The position numbers were made by a program, and so were the translations under genes. The notes under the pieces are model-generated. The model searched no databases. It had not been told where the DNA came from and worked only from the letters and a program-made list of their open reading frames with translations. This document shows positions 38,632-46,722 of a DNA stretch of 64,000 bases, in pieces. Positions within the stretch are counted from its first letter, which is position 1. Each line of letters opens with the position of its first letter. Source of the stretch: Pseudomonas sp. FP453 (GTDB lineage: Bacteria > Pseudomonadota > Gammaproteobacteria > Pseudomonadales > Pseudomonadaceae); the NCBI RefSeq assembly GCF_030687495.1, contig NZ_CP117435.1, positions 1,302,001 to 1,366,000 on the forward strand, in the 5' to 3' direction.

Positions 38632-40101
38632 ATGGCTGACTATTACACCCTGCTCACCAACGCGGGGATCGCCTACGAAACCGCCTGCAAGGCTGCCGGC
38701 GTGCCGATCAAACTGGCGCAGATCTCCGTCGGCGACGGCAACGGCGCTGTCTATAACCCTGATGCCAGCGCAAAAGCGCTGAAACGCGAAGTCTGGCGTG
38801 GGCCGCTGAACGCGCTGTTTCAAGATGAAAAAAACGCCAACTGGCTGATGGCTGAGGTCACCATCCCGTCAAATGTCGGCGGCTGGTATGTACGGGAGGC
38901 CGGGCTGTGGACGGACAGCGGGATCTTGTACGCCATCGTCAAATACCCGGAGTCGTACAAGCCGGTGTTGACGACGTCGGGGGCGGGCAAAGAGTTTTAC
39001 ATTCGCTCGATTTTCGAGACGACCAATGCCGCCAATGTGACGTTGTTGATTGATGACACGGTGGTGAAGGCGACTCGGGCGTGGGTGATGGACTACGTGG
39101 AGAAGAGGACTTATTCGAAGGCTGAGGTCGATACGATGATTGCCAAAGCCTCGGCGTTGCCGGTCGGCTCGGTCATCGCCTTTCCCGTGAATAAAGTTCC
39201 GCCAGGCTTTCTTGAGATCGATGGGAGTATCAAGAGCGCCGCAGCTTATCCCGACCTGTCCGTATTTCTGGGGGGCGCGTTCAACAAGGGGGATGAAGGT
39301 GTCGGAAACTTCCGGCTGCCTGAGTCTCGCGGAGAATTCTTGCGCGGCTGGGATCATGGCCGTGGTATAGACGCAGGCCGAGAAGTTGGCAGCTGGCAAA
39401 AAAGTACGTTGCAGGTGTTTGACTACAGCACCGTAAGCCCATCTGTTGGGGGGTTGTGGCACACGGGGCCGGACGCTGAGGCCTTGAGTACACATGGCCT
39501 GGATCCTATTGTGCAAAGTGATTATCCCGTCAGCTATTCCATTTATGCGACCGGGACCCAGACGACCCAGAACGTCGGCTTAGGCGGTACTCGCCCGCGA
39601 AACCTGGCGGTCATCTGGTGCATCAAAGCGTGGAACGCCCCAGTCAACCAGGGCGTCATCGACATTTCGGCACTGGCAGCACTGGCCTCGCAGGCAACCG
39701 AGCTCAAACAAGGCACAACCAAGGTCGCCACGGCTGTGCAAATGCTCGATAGCACCAATGATTTGGTCATGGTCACACCGAAGAAGCTGCGCCTCGGCTT
39801 TGCCTCAAGCTTTACCCCAACGGGCTATTTCGTTTTCCCAAGTTGGCTTGGCGGCTTGGTTATTCAATGGGGCGTCGTTGACTACCAGACAAGCGGCGAT
39901 AGCTTGCTACCCGTCTCGTTTCCCGTTGAGTTTCCCTACTCTGTGCTCTATGCCGACTGGACTGTTGATAGCGATATTTTGAGCTCAGTGATCGGATCTT
40001 ACGTTTACCAGGTCACGAAAAAAGGCATGACCTTGACGTGCGATAAACAAGTCACCTCTGTGGCAACCGTTGTTGCGCGCTGGTTTGCGTTCGGCAGATA
40101 A
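38632..40101 (+). CDS. Tailocin tail fibre protein
   Basis: A 489-residue fibre. Residues 1-155 are the phage tail-fibre N-terminal (DUF3751-like) domain that joins the baseplate (MADYYTLLTNAGIAYETA...WYVREAGLW). A tail-collar region follows at ~180-260 (LPVGSVIAFPVNKVPPGFLEIDG...NFRLPESRGEFLRGWDHGRG). The C-terminal ~100 residues (GYFVFPSWLGGLVIQWG...) form a receptor-binding knob. From about 39.1 kb the DNA becomes visibly richer in A/T than the 5' end, a sign that the host-range part has been swapped. The following gene encodes its chaperone. Confidence 0.88.
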   Translation: MADYYTLLTNAGIAYETACKAAGVPIKLAQISVGDGNGAVYNPDASAKALKREVWRGPLNALFQDEKNANWLMAEVTIPSNVGGWYVREAGLWTDSGILYAIVKYPESYKPVLTTSGAGKEFYIRSIFETTNAANVTLLIDDTVVKATRAWVMDYVEKRTYSKAEVDTMIAKASALPVGSVIAFPVNKVPPGFLEIDGSIKSAAAYPDLSVFLGGAFNKGDEGVGNFRLPESRGEFLRGWDHGRGIDAGREVGSWQKSTLQVFDYSTVSPSVGGLWHTGPDAEALSTHGLDPIVQSDYPVSYSIYATGTQTTQNVGLGGTRPRNLAVIWCIKAWNAPVNQGVIDISALAALASQATELKQGTTKVATAVQMLDSTNDLVMVTPKKLRLGFASSFTPTGYFVFPSWLGGLVIQWGVVDYQTSGDSLLPVSFPVEFPYSVLYADWTVDSDILSSVIGSYVYQVTKKGMTLTCDKQVTSVATVVARWFAFGR

Positions 40102-40110
40102 GGAGAATTT

Positions 40111-40539
40111 ATGCGTTTTTACAGTCCATCGACAGGCTGCACGTATCTGCCTGCGATACATGGCGAGAATATTCCGAGTGATGCAGTAGAGATCTCGGAT
40201 GAGGTTTTTCTACAGGTTATTGCGAACCCGGAGCGAGGCAAGATCCGCGCGCACGATGATAACGGTCAGCCCTACCTGATCAGCGCGCCAGTCATTGAGA
40301 TTGACCTTGCGGTCGTAGAGCGCCTGTGGCGAGACGCTGAAATTGAAAGCGCTAAATGGCTGCGTGAGCGTCATCGCGATGAACTTGAGATCGGTGTTAA
40401 CACAACGCTGACGACTGAGCAGTTTTCGGAGCTGCTGCTGTACGTGCAATCACTGCGCGACTGGCCGCAATCGCCGAACTTCCCCAATAACCAGCAGCGG
40501 CCAGTAGCGCCAGCCTGGATCGCCAACCAAACCGAATAA
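40111..40539 (+). CDS. Tail fibre assembly chaperone
   Basis: A 142-residue protein of the phage tail-assembly-chaperone group that helps fold or trimerise the fibre. Features are the N-terminal MRFYSPSTGCTYLP and a C-terminal part with LLLYVQSLRDWPQSPNFP, typical of fibre chaperones. Like the fibre tip it is more A/T-rich than the tailocin core, so both probably moved as a pair. Two terminators follow. Confidence 0.82.
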   Translation: MRFYSPSTGCTYLPAIHGENIPSDAVEISDEVFLQVIANPERGKIRAHDDNGQPYLISAPVIEIDLAVVERLWRDAEIESAKWLRERHRDELEIGVNTTLTTEQFSELLLYVQSLRDWPQSPNFPNNQQRPVAPAWIANQTE

Positions 40540-40540
40540 A

Positions 40541-40567
40541 CGCCCCGCCCTGACGGGGCGTTTTCTT
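40541..40567 (+). terminator. Terminator after the fibre module (first of two)
   Basis: The stem ACGCCCCG-CCCTGA-CGGGGCGT is followed by TTTTC, directly after the fibre chaperone stop. Confidence 0.78.
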
Positions 40568-40583
40568 TCCTGATTCAAACCCC

Positions 40584-40604
40584 GCCGCCTCGAGCGGCTT
40601 TTTT
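40584..40604 (+). terminator. Terminator after the fibre module (second of two)
   Basis: GCCGC-CTCGA-GCGGC plus six T, only 17 bases after the first and just before the next gene's ribosome-binding site. Confidence 0.75.
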
Positions 40605-40619
40605 GTGCATGGAGTGCAT

Positions 40620-40811
40620 ATGCCCACCCGCCAAACCTACACCGTCCTCATCCCATTCCCCACCCACGCCGGCCACTGGTCTGTCGTCGGCGAGGAACTC
40701 GACCTGCTGGACGTCGAAGCAACCGCCTTGCGCACCGCTGGCCGTCTGGAACTGACCAGCGTCCTCAACGCCACCCCGGCCCCAAAGGCCACCACCGAGA
40801 AGGCTGACTAA
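40620..40811 (+). CDS. Small tailocin protein upstream of the sheath gene (DUF2635-like)
   Basis: A 63-residue protein (MPTRQTYTVLIPFPTHAGHW...) behind GGAG, ending 2 bases before the sheath ATG. A short ORF in this place is common in Mu/SfV-like contractile tails, where it is annotated DUF2635. The Thr/Ala/Lys-rich C-terminus is probably disordered. No activity is known. Confidence 0.65.
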   Translation: MPTRQTYTVLIPFPTHAGHWSVVGEELDLLDVEATALRTAGRLELTSVLNATPAPKATTEKAD

Positions 40812-40813
40812 TC

Positions 40814-41980
40814 ATGGCTGAGGTTTTGAACTTCGAGCACAACGGCATCACCGTCAACGCGACCGAATCCCCCGAGGCCATGGGTGGCCTGGGCGATAAC
40901 GTGATCGGCCTGGTCGGTACCGCGCCGAAAGCCCACGCGTCGATCCCGAAAAATTCGCCGTTCCGTATCAACAGTTTCACCGCCCAGGCGTTGCTGGACC
41001 CTACCGGCGCCGAGTCGGGCACGCTGTTTCATGCGGTGTACCAGATCCTCAAGGTGGTGAAGGTGCCGGTCTACGTGGTGATCGTGGAGGAGGGCGCAAC
41101 CGCGGCCGATACCCAGAACAACGTGATCGGTGGCGACGAGCCGGTCACCGGTCGCAAGCTGGGCCTGGCGGCACTGGCCAGCGTGCCGGAAGACCTGACC
41201 ATCATCGGCGCCCCGGGCTTCACCGGCGTCAAGGCGGTGGCCGGTGAGTTCGCGGCCTTCGGCAAGCGCATCAAGGCCCGTGTGGTGCTGGATGGCAAGG
41301 ACGTGGCGGTCGCCGGCCAAGTGACCTACAGCGGCGAACTGGGAGGCGCCGACCTTGGCTTCGACCGTTGCCTGCTGGTGCACAACATGCCGTCGGTGTA
41401 CTCCAAGGCGGCGAAGAAGAATGTGTTCCTGGCGCCGTCGTCCCTGGCGATCGCCGCATTGGCCAAGGTCAAGCAGTGGGAAAGCCCGGGCAATCAGGTG
41501 ACGTTCGCCGAGGATGTTTCCCGCGTCGTCGAGTACAACATCCTCGACACCTCCACCGAAGGCGACCTGCTCAACCGCTACGGCGTCAGCTACTACGCCC
41601 GCACCATCCTCGGCGGTTTCTCGCTGCTGGGTAACCGTTCCATCACCGGCAAGTTCATCAGCTATGTCGGCCTGGAAGATGCCATCAGCCGCAAGCTGGT
41701 CAAGGCCGGCCAGAAAGCCATGGCGAAGAACCTCACCAAGTCCTTCATGGACCAGGAGGTCAAGCGCATCAACGACTGGCTGCAAACCCTGGTCGCCGAC
41801 GAAACCATCCCCGGCGGCAGCGTGTACCTGCACCCGGAATTGAACAGTGTCGAGAAGTACAAGAACGGCACCTGGTTCATCGTCATCGACTACGGCCGCT
41901 ACGCGCCGAACGAACACATGATTTATCAACTCAACGCCCGCGATGAAATCATCGAGCAGTTCCTGGAGGACGTTCTCTAA
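40814..41980 (+). CDS. Contractile tail sheath protein
   Basis: A 388-residue sheath subunit of the FI/Mu gpL group. It begins MAEVLNFEHNGITVNATESP and has the family's C-terminal core (NDWLQTLVADETIPGGSVYLHPELN). A sheath gene makes this an R-type (contractile) tailocin rather than a flexible F-type. The stop overlaps the tube start (TAATG), giving a coupled 1:1-type pair. Confidence 0.92.
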   Translation: MAEVLNFEHNGITVNATESPEAMGGLGDNVIGLVGTAPKAHASIPKNSPFRINSFTAQALLDPTGAESGTLFHAVYQILKVVKVPVYVVIVEEGATAADTQNNVIGGDEPVTGRKLGLAALASVPEDLTIIGAPGFTGVKAVAGEFAAFGKRIKARVVLDGKDVAVAGQVTYSGELGGADLGFDRCLLVHNMPSVYSKAAKKNVFLAPSSLAIAALAKVKQWESPGNQVTFAEDVSRVVEYNILDTSTEGDLLNRYGVSYYARTILGGFSLLGNRSITGKFISYVGLEDAISRKLVKAGQKAMAKNLTKSFMDQEVKRINDWLQTLVADETIPGGSVYLHPELNSVEKYKNGTWFIVIDYGRYAPNEHMIYQLNARDEIIEQFLEDVL

Positions 41981-42486
41981 TGTTTACCAACCGAGTCAGA
42001 CAGGCCATTGCGGCCACCCTTCAAGGCCTGCCGTTGTCCGCGACGGTGGAGGAATTCACCCCGCCGACGATCGAGTTCGAGATGGAGCCCATGTCCGGCG
42101 GGCGTTTTATCGCCGAGGAAATGGCCAAGAGCGGCAAGGTGCTCAATGCCACATTGATGCTGCAAGGCGCCGGCCCGGAAATCATGCTGGCCCTGGGTGT
42201 GCGCCTGGGTGACGACATCCTGCTGAACGTGCGCGAAGCCGGCCAGGACCAGGACGGCAAGACCTATTTCACCTACCACACGGTCGGCGGCAAGCTCAAA
42301 TCCCTGGCGGAAGCCAAGCTGAAAATGGGCGACAAGGCCACCACCACCCTGGAGTTGTCCTGCCGCACCTACAACCGCCTGGAAAACGGCATCCCGGTGA
42401 TCGACATCGACGTACGCACCCAGAAGTTCGTGCTCAACGGCGTCGATATCCTCGGCGATGCACGCCGCGCCGTGCTGATGCCTTAA
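41980..42486 (+). CDS. Major tail tube protein
   Basis: A 168-residue tube subunit of the FII/Mu gpM class (MFTNRVRQAIAATLQGLPLSATVEEF...). The start overlaps the sheath stop. The product stacks as hexamers forming the inner channel driven through the target envelope. A REPIN, rather than the expected tight junction, follows. Confidence 0.9.
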   Translation: MFTNRVRQAIAATLQGLPLSATVEEFTPPTIEFEMEPMSGGRFIAEEMAKSGKVLNATLMLQGAGPEIMLALGVRLGDDILLNVREAGQDQDGKTYFTYHTVGGKLKSLAEAKLKMGDKATTTLELSCRTYNRLENGIPVIDIDVRTQKFVLNGVDILGDARRAVLMP

Positions 42487-42500
42487 GGCCGATCGAGTTC

Positions 42501-42593
42501 CCTGTGGGAGCCGGGCTTGCCCGCGATAGCATCACCTCGGTCTAGCTGAATGACCGAGTCGCCTGCATCGCAGGCAAGCCAGCTCCCACAGGG
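42501..42593. repeat. REPIN inside the tailocin operon
   Basis: A CCTGTGGGAGCCGGGCTTGC arm and the inverted GGCAAGCCAGCTCCCACAGG arm flank a ~45-bp spacer containing CCTCGGT...ACCGAG. It separates the tube gene from the tail-assembly chaperone gene, a place that is usually compact in contractile-tail operons. Confidence 0.85.
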
Positions 42594-42638
42594 ACCGGCG
42601 CTCGCCCTTTTTTACAACGTTACCCAAGGAATTGCCCC

Positions 42639-43333
42639 ATGGCCTGGATGCCACCGCTGCACCGCCTGCTCTCGCCGATCACCGCCGACACTGGCGCGAC
42701 GATCGAGCAGGTTCAACTCAAACCGCTGTACTACGCCGCGCAAAAAGACGCGCTGGCCCGGGCCGGTGATGATGAGGACGATCAGTTCTTCGAACTGGCG
42801 AAACTCGCCACCGGCCTGTCGGAAAAAGAGCTCGACCAACTCAAGCGCCCGGACTACGTGACCATCGCCCAGTTCGTACATGAGATGTCGACCCGTCCTG
42901 CGTCGTTCTTCCTCGGCGAGCCGGCGCCATCGAGCCACGAACAACCGGTCCAACTGCTGCTGCCGGTGGATGCCGCCGGTCGCACCCACACCGCACTCGA
43001 CCTGGAAATGCCCGCCCTGCGCGCGACCAAGGTGATGAAAAAACTCGCCACCGCCAAGGACCGCGCCGAATTCATTACCGCCCATTGCACCGGGCTGATG
43101 ATCCCCGATCTTGCCGGCCTGACCGTGCCCGACTGGACGGGGTTGCAGGAGCGCATTGACGATTTTTTAAATCAACCGGCGGCCTTCTTTCGCAACGGGA
43201 CATTGACGTAATCCTCGATGTGGTGCCGCTGGTTTACTCGGTCAATGAAGCGGAGATCCTGGAATGGGACGCCGCCAAAGCCATGCGCCGCTACGACATC
43301 GCGATCACTCGCCTTGGCGTCAAACAGGAGTAG
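42639..43333 (+). CDS. Tail assembly chaperone, with -1 programmed frameshift extension
   Basis: The zero-frame product is 190 residues (42639-43211, MAWMPPLHRLLSPITADTG...RNGTLT). At 43163-43169 lies an in-phase slippery heptamer T-TTT-TTA. Slipping back one base there would continue as DFFKSTGGLLSQRDIDVILD... to RLGVKQE with a stop at 43331, giving ~231 residues. The downstream frame has no start codon or ribosome-binding site of its own but coherent protein sequence. This mirrors the gpE/E' and lambda gpG/GT system, where two chaperone forms coat the tape measure, which is the next gene. Confidence 0.78.
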
Positions 43334-43339
43334 AGCGGG

Positions 43340-44446
43340 ATGCAAGACACGAAATATGGGATGAGGCTCGCCCAGGAGGACTTGCGCTGGATGATCGGCG
43401 ACGCCGACCTTGGCAATGTGCTGGCGCCGTTTTCCGCCAGTGCGGCGGCCCCCGTAAGCCTGGATGGGGTCGCGCAGCCGCAGTTGGAACTGCGCTCTGC
43501 GCTGGTCACGCTCAGTGTGGACATCAACGCCTTGGCCCAGGAAAACGTGCGGCTGCGCGAGACGTTGGAGACGCTCAACAGCACGCTGTTCATCAACGGC
43601 GATGCGCTGCTGCCCAAGGCTGCTGATGTGGCCGCGAGCGCGCCGAAGGACCAGCCTGAGGCTGCCGGTGCAGGCTTGTTGGACACGATCAAAGACAAGT
43701 TCATAGAAAAAGCGGTTGATCTGGTCATGGACGCGGCCGTCAATCAATTCAAAGAGCGCAAAAAAAACGCTGGGCGCAGCGCAGGGAGGCGCAGTCCGTC
43801 CAAGCGAAATCGCCAGGCCGTGGGGGGCTTGTCAAACAGCTTTCAGCCGGGGCCGAACTCGCAACGTTTTCAGTCCTTTGCCGGGGCCAGCGTTGCAGCT
43901 AGCGCACCCAACCTAAGCGCAGGCGCCTTGGCCGATGCTGTCGGCACACTGCAATCCGTCGGCATTCGCCGGCTCGGGCCATTGAGAGCCGCCGCAGCTG
44001 CCGTGGATGTGATCCAGGGCGTACGCAACGGCGACGCCAACGCCATCGGCTCCGGCCTGAGCACGGCGGGCGGCGCGTGGGCTGGCGCCTCTGCGGGAGC
44101 CGCCATCGGTACCCTGGTGTTTCCCGGAATCGGTACGGCTGTCGGCGGCGCCATCGGTGGTTTGCTGGGCAGCGAAGCGGGCGGCTGGCTGGGCGAGAAA
44201 CTGTTCGGCCCCAGTGATCGCCTGCCGGCGCCCGATGCCGTGAGCAAAGAGCTCAACAGTACTCGCGCGGATAACGTGCAGGTGTCCATCGCGCCAAGTA
44301 TCCAGATCACCGGTGTGAACCCTGCCGATGCCCAGCAGGTGGTCAGCCAGGTGATCCATGCCCTGCAATTTCAATGCATGCCGATGGTCACGGACGTGCT
44401 GGGGGTTCGCCGCAATGCGGCTCTCGCCGACCCAGGAGGTGATTGA
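43340..44446 (+). CDS. Tape measure protein (short)
   Basis: A 368-residue protein immediately after the tail chaperone. The first third is helical (ELRSALVTLSVDINALAQENVRLRETLETLN), followed by a basic segment (KERKKNAGRSAGRRSPSKRNRQ). A long Gly/Ala-rich hydrophobic stretch (~245-295, AGASAGAAIGTLVFPGIGTA...) is typical of tape measures. It sets tail length and is ejected through the tube. It is much shorter than P2 gpT (~815 residues), so a short tail is expected. The stop overlaps the next ATG (TGATG). Confidence 0.82.
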   Translation: MQDTKYGMRLAQEDLRWMIGDADLGNVLAPFSASAAAPVSLDGVAQPQLELRSALVTLSVDINALAQENVRLRETLETLNSTLFINGDALLPKAADVAASAPKDQPEAAGAGLLDTIKDKFIEKAVDLVMDAAVNQFKERKKNAGRSAGRRSPSKRNRQAVGGLSNSFQPGPNSQRFQSFAGASVAASAPNLSAGALADAVGTLQSVGIRRLGPLRAAAAAVDVIQGVRNGDANAIGSGLSTAGGAWAGASAGAAIGTLVFPGIGTAVGGAIGGLLGSEAGGWLGEKLFGPSDRLPAPDAVSKELNSTRADNVQVSIAPSIQITGVNPADAQQVVSQVIHALQFQCMPMVTDVLGVRRNAALADPGGD

Positions 44447-44829
44447 TGCGACAACAGATGGTTTTGGGCGATTTCATTTTTGGTTTGTCCCGGGGTTTTG
44501 CCTATGCCTCGCTGATCCGCAACAGCGACGGTGGCTGGAGCGACCTGGCGATTATTGCCAGCAAGCCGCAGTCGCGGCAGAGCGGCCAGAAGCTGGAAAA
44601 ACTCACGTTCAATGGCAAGGCCATGTACGGCATTGGTATGCAGCGCCTGGATGAGCTGCGTGCCTTGCAAGGCTTGCGCACACCGTTGCCGCTGGTGGAT
44701 GGCATCGGCCGCAACTGGGGCCTGTGGCGTATCAATTCGGTTAAGGAGACCCAGAGCAACGTGATCGATGACGGTACGGCGATGCTGATGACCTGGACCC
44801 TCGAACTGGAGGAATTCGTCAATGCGTAG
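44446..44829 (+). CDS. Tail completion protein U (gpU-like)
   Basis: A 127-residue P2 gpU-type protein (MRQQMVLGDFIFGLSRGFAYASL...; SVKETQSNVIDDGTAMLMTWTLELEEF). ATG 44446 follows AGGAGG and overlaps the tape-measure stop. gpU is needed to complete the tail at the tape-measure end. It overlaps the gpX gene by 8 bases. Confidence 0.87.
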   Translation: MRQQMVLGDFIFGLSRGFAYASLIRNSDGGWSDLAIIASKPQSRQSGQKLEKLTFNGKAMYGIGMQRLDELRALQGLRTPLPLVDGIGRNWGLWRINSVKETQSNVIDDGTAMLMTWTLELEEFVNA

Positions 44830-45034
44830 AGTGCGAAGTATCGCCGGTGACTCGGTCAACCTGCTGCTCTACCGCGAGCTGGGGCGTTGCGATGATGCGG
44901 CCGAAGAAACCCTGTGGCGCCTGAACCCCACGCTCGCCGAATACGGCCCGGTGCTGCCGGCGGGTGTGTGGGTGATCGTGCCGGAAATACAAGCGCGGCC
45001 GGCTGCGCTGCGCCCCGTTCTGGCGTGGGATTAA
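44822..45034 (+). CDS. Tail protein X (LysM-like)
   Basis: A 70-residue P2 gpX-type protein. It has the LysM-like pattern of GDSVNLLLYRELGR...LNPTLAEYGPVLPAGVWVIVP, thought to touch peptidoglycan at the tail tip. It overlaps gpU and is followed by gpD after 9 bases with a strong AAGGAGG site. Confidence 0.87.
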   Translation: MRRVRSIAGDSVNLLLYRELGRCDDAAEETLWRLNPTLAEYGPVLPAGVWVIVPEIQARPAALRPVLAWD

Positions 45035-45043
45035 GGAGGCGGC

Positions 45044-46054
45044 ATGACACAGGGATTTACACCTATCGTGGAGTTTTACGGCGCCAATGCGGCGTTGCTC
45101 AATCAGCGCGTCATGCGCTGGAGCCATACCGATGGGGCTGGCATCCAGTCCGACCGGCTGGAATTGACCCTCAATATCGAGGGGTTGGAAGGCCTGCCGA
45201 GCGTGGGCGGCAAGATTGGCTTGCGCGTGGGTTACAAAGAGACGGGGCTGGTGGAAAAAGGCGAGTTTCTGATCAGCCAACGCACCCCCGTACTGTTTCC
45301 CATGCGCTTGCTGATTGTCGCGACAGCGGCGCCTTTCAGCGAAAAGGACGCGAGCGGCTATCGCCAGCGTCGATCGGCCAGCTACGGGCCCATCACGCTG
45401 GGCGCGCTGTTTCGCCAGCTGGTCAGCCGGCATGGGTTTTCGCCGCGTGTGGCGCCGTCGCTGGAAAGCGTTCCGGTGCCGCATATCGATCAGTCCAATG
45501 AAAGCGACATGGCATTCATTACCCGGCTGGCCAAGCGTTATTGCGCGATCACCAAACCGTTCAACGAACTGTATGTACTCGCCGAAGCCGGGAAAACCCG
45601 GACATTGACCCTGCAACAATTGCCGGAGGTGAAATTGTCTGTGACCCAGGACAATCGCCCCGGTGATCGCGCCTTTATTATCGCCACGCTCAACGACAAG
45701 ACGCGCGCGAAATACCAGGGCAGCCGTGTCACCTGGTGGGATGCGGCGGGGGGCAAGCAGCATGTGGTTGAAGTGGGCATTGCGCCGTTCAAGGCCGTGC
45801 GCCAGCGCTGTCAAAACGCGGCGGAAGCCCGTGCCGTCGCTGAAGCCGAGCTGCGCCGGGCCGGGCGCGAGGGGTTGGAGTTGGTGATTGATTGCCCGGG
45901 CAATCCGTTACTGGCCGCCGAAGGGCTGTTGCGGCTCGATGAGAGCTGGCCGGGTTACATGCAGGGGCGGTGGTCGATTACCCAGGTGGTGAATTCGAGC
46001 GACCCGGTGGCGGGGTATCGCAGTTCGATCACCGCCGGCGGTTTGTCGGAATAG
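45044..46054 (+). CDS. Tail/baseplate hub protein D (gpD-like)
   Basis: A 336-residue P2 gpD/T4 gp27-type hub protein (MTQGFTPIVEFYGANAALLNQRVMRW...; GLRVGYKETGLVEKGEFLIS; FRQLVSRHGFSPRVAPSLES). It forms the central baseplate ring on which the V spike sits. It ends 21 bases before the endolysin gene. Confidence 0.88.
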   Translation: MTQGFTPIVEFYGANAALLNQRVMRWSHTDGAGIQSDRLELTLNIEGLEGLPSVGGKIGLRVGYKETGLVEKGEFLISQRTPVLFPMRLLIVATAAPFSEKDASGYRQRRSASYGPITLGALFRQLVSRHGFSPRVAPSLESVPVPHIDQSNESDMAFITRLAKRYCAITKPFNELYVLAEAGKTRTLTLQQLPEVKLSVTQDNRPGDRAFIIATLNDKTRAKYQGSRVTWWDAAGGKQHVVEVGIAPFKAVRQRCQNAAEARAVAEAELRRAGREGLELVIDCPGNPLLAAEGLLRLDESWPGYMQGRWSITQVVNSSDPVAGYRSSITAGGLSE

Positions 46055-46075
46055 GCACTTTTCAGGGAGCGATTG

Positions 46076-46633
46076 ATGCAGATCACACTGGCTCAACTGA
46101 TTCAAATCCTGCCGGGAGCCCGCCTTGGAGCGGGCGTTTTTTTGCCTGGGTTCAATGCCGCGTTTGCCGTGTATGGCATCGACAGTGCCCGACGCGTCGC
46201 TGCGTTTATCGCGCAAATCGGCCATGAGTCTGGCGAGTTGCGTTACGTACGTGAGCTCGGGAGCGAGCAGTATTTGAGCAAGTACGACACGGGGCTATTG
46301 GCCGCGCGCCTGGGCAATACGCCAGAACCGGACGGTGATGGCCAGTATTATCGGGGCCGGGGCCTGATCCAGATCACTGGCCGGCGCAATTATCTGGCCT
46401 GTAGCGAGGCGTTGTTTGGTGATGATCGCCTGTTGCGGGAGCCGATGTTGCTGGAGCAGCCGCAATGGGCCGTCGCCTCGGCTGCCTGGTTCTGGCAGAG
46501 CAATGGCCTGAATGAGCTGGCCGACAAGGATCAGTTCACCACGATTACGCGGCGTATCAATGGCGGGCTCAACGGGCTGGAGGATCGCTTGCGGCTGTGG
46601 ACGCGGGCGAAGACGGTGCTGTGGGTTTCTTAG
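46076..46633 (+). CDS. Endolysin, glycoside hydrolase family 19
   Basis: A 185-residue chitinase-fold lysozyme cutting peptidoglycan. The catalytic region reads AAFIAQIGHESGELRYVRE and YYRGRGLIQITGRRNYLACSEAL; ITRRINGGLNG lies near the end. The ATG at 46076 follows GGGAG. There is no signal peptide, so it needs the holin, which is frameshifted here. It is the last gene of the tailocin; no Rz/Rz1 spanin pair occurs before cinA. Confidence 0.9.
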   Translation: MQITLAQLIQILPGARLGAGVFLPGFNAAFAVYGIDSARRVAAFIAQIGHESGELRYVRELGSEQYLSKYDTGLLAARLGNTPEPDGDGQYYRGRGLIQITGRRNYLACSEALFGDDRLLREPMLLEQPQWAVASAAWFWQSNGLNELADKDQFTTITRRINGGLNGLEDRLRLWTRAKTVLWVS

Positions 46634-46722
46634 GCGCGTGGTCTCTTGAGACAGTCCGTCACTTGCACGCGCGATTGGCTCCTGTAGGGTAGGCGAACCC
46701 CCGCCCAAGACTGGAGACGACC

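Noticed and set aside
33856..46633. Complete prophage at mutS-cinA
   Set aside because: No capsid, terminase, portal, integrase or replication genes; only a tail, control and lysis set, so a tailocin.
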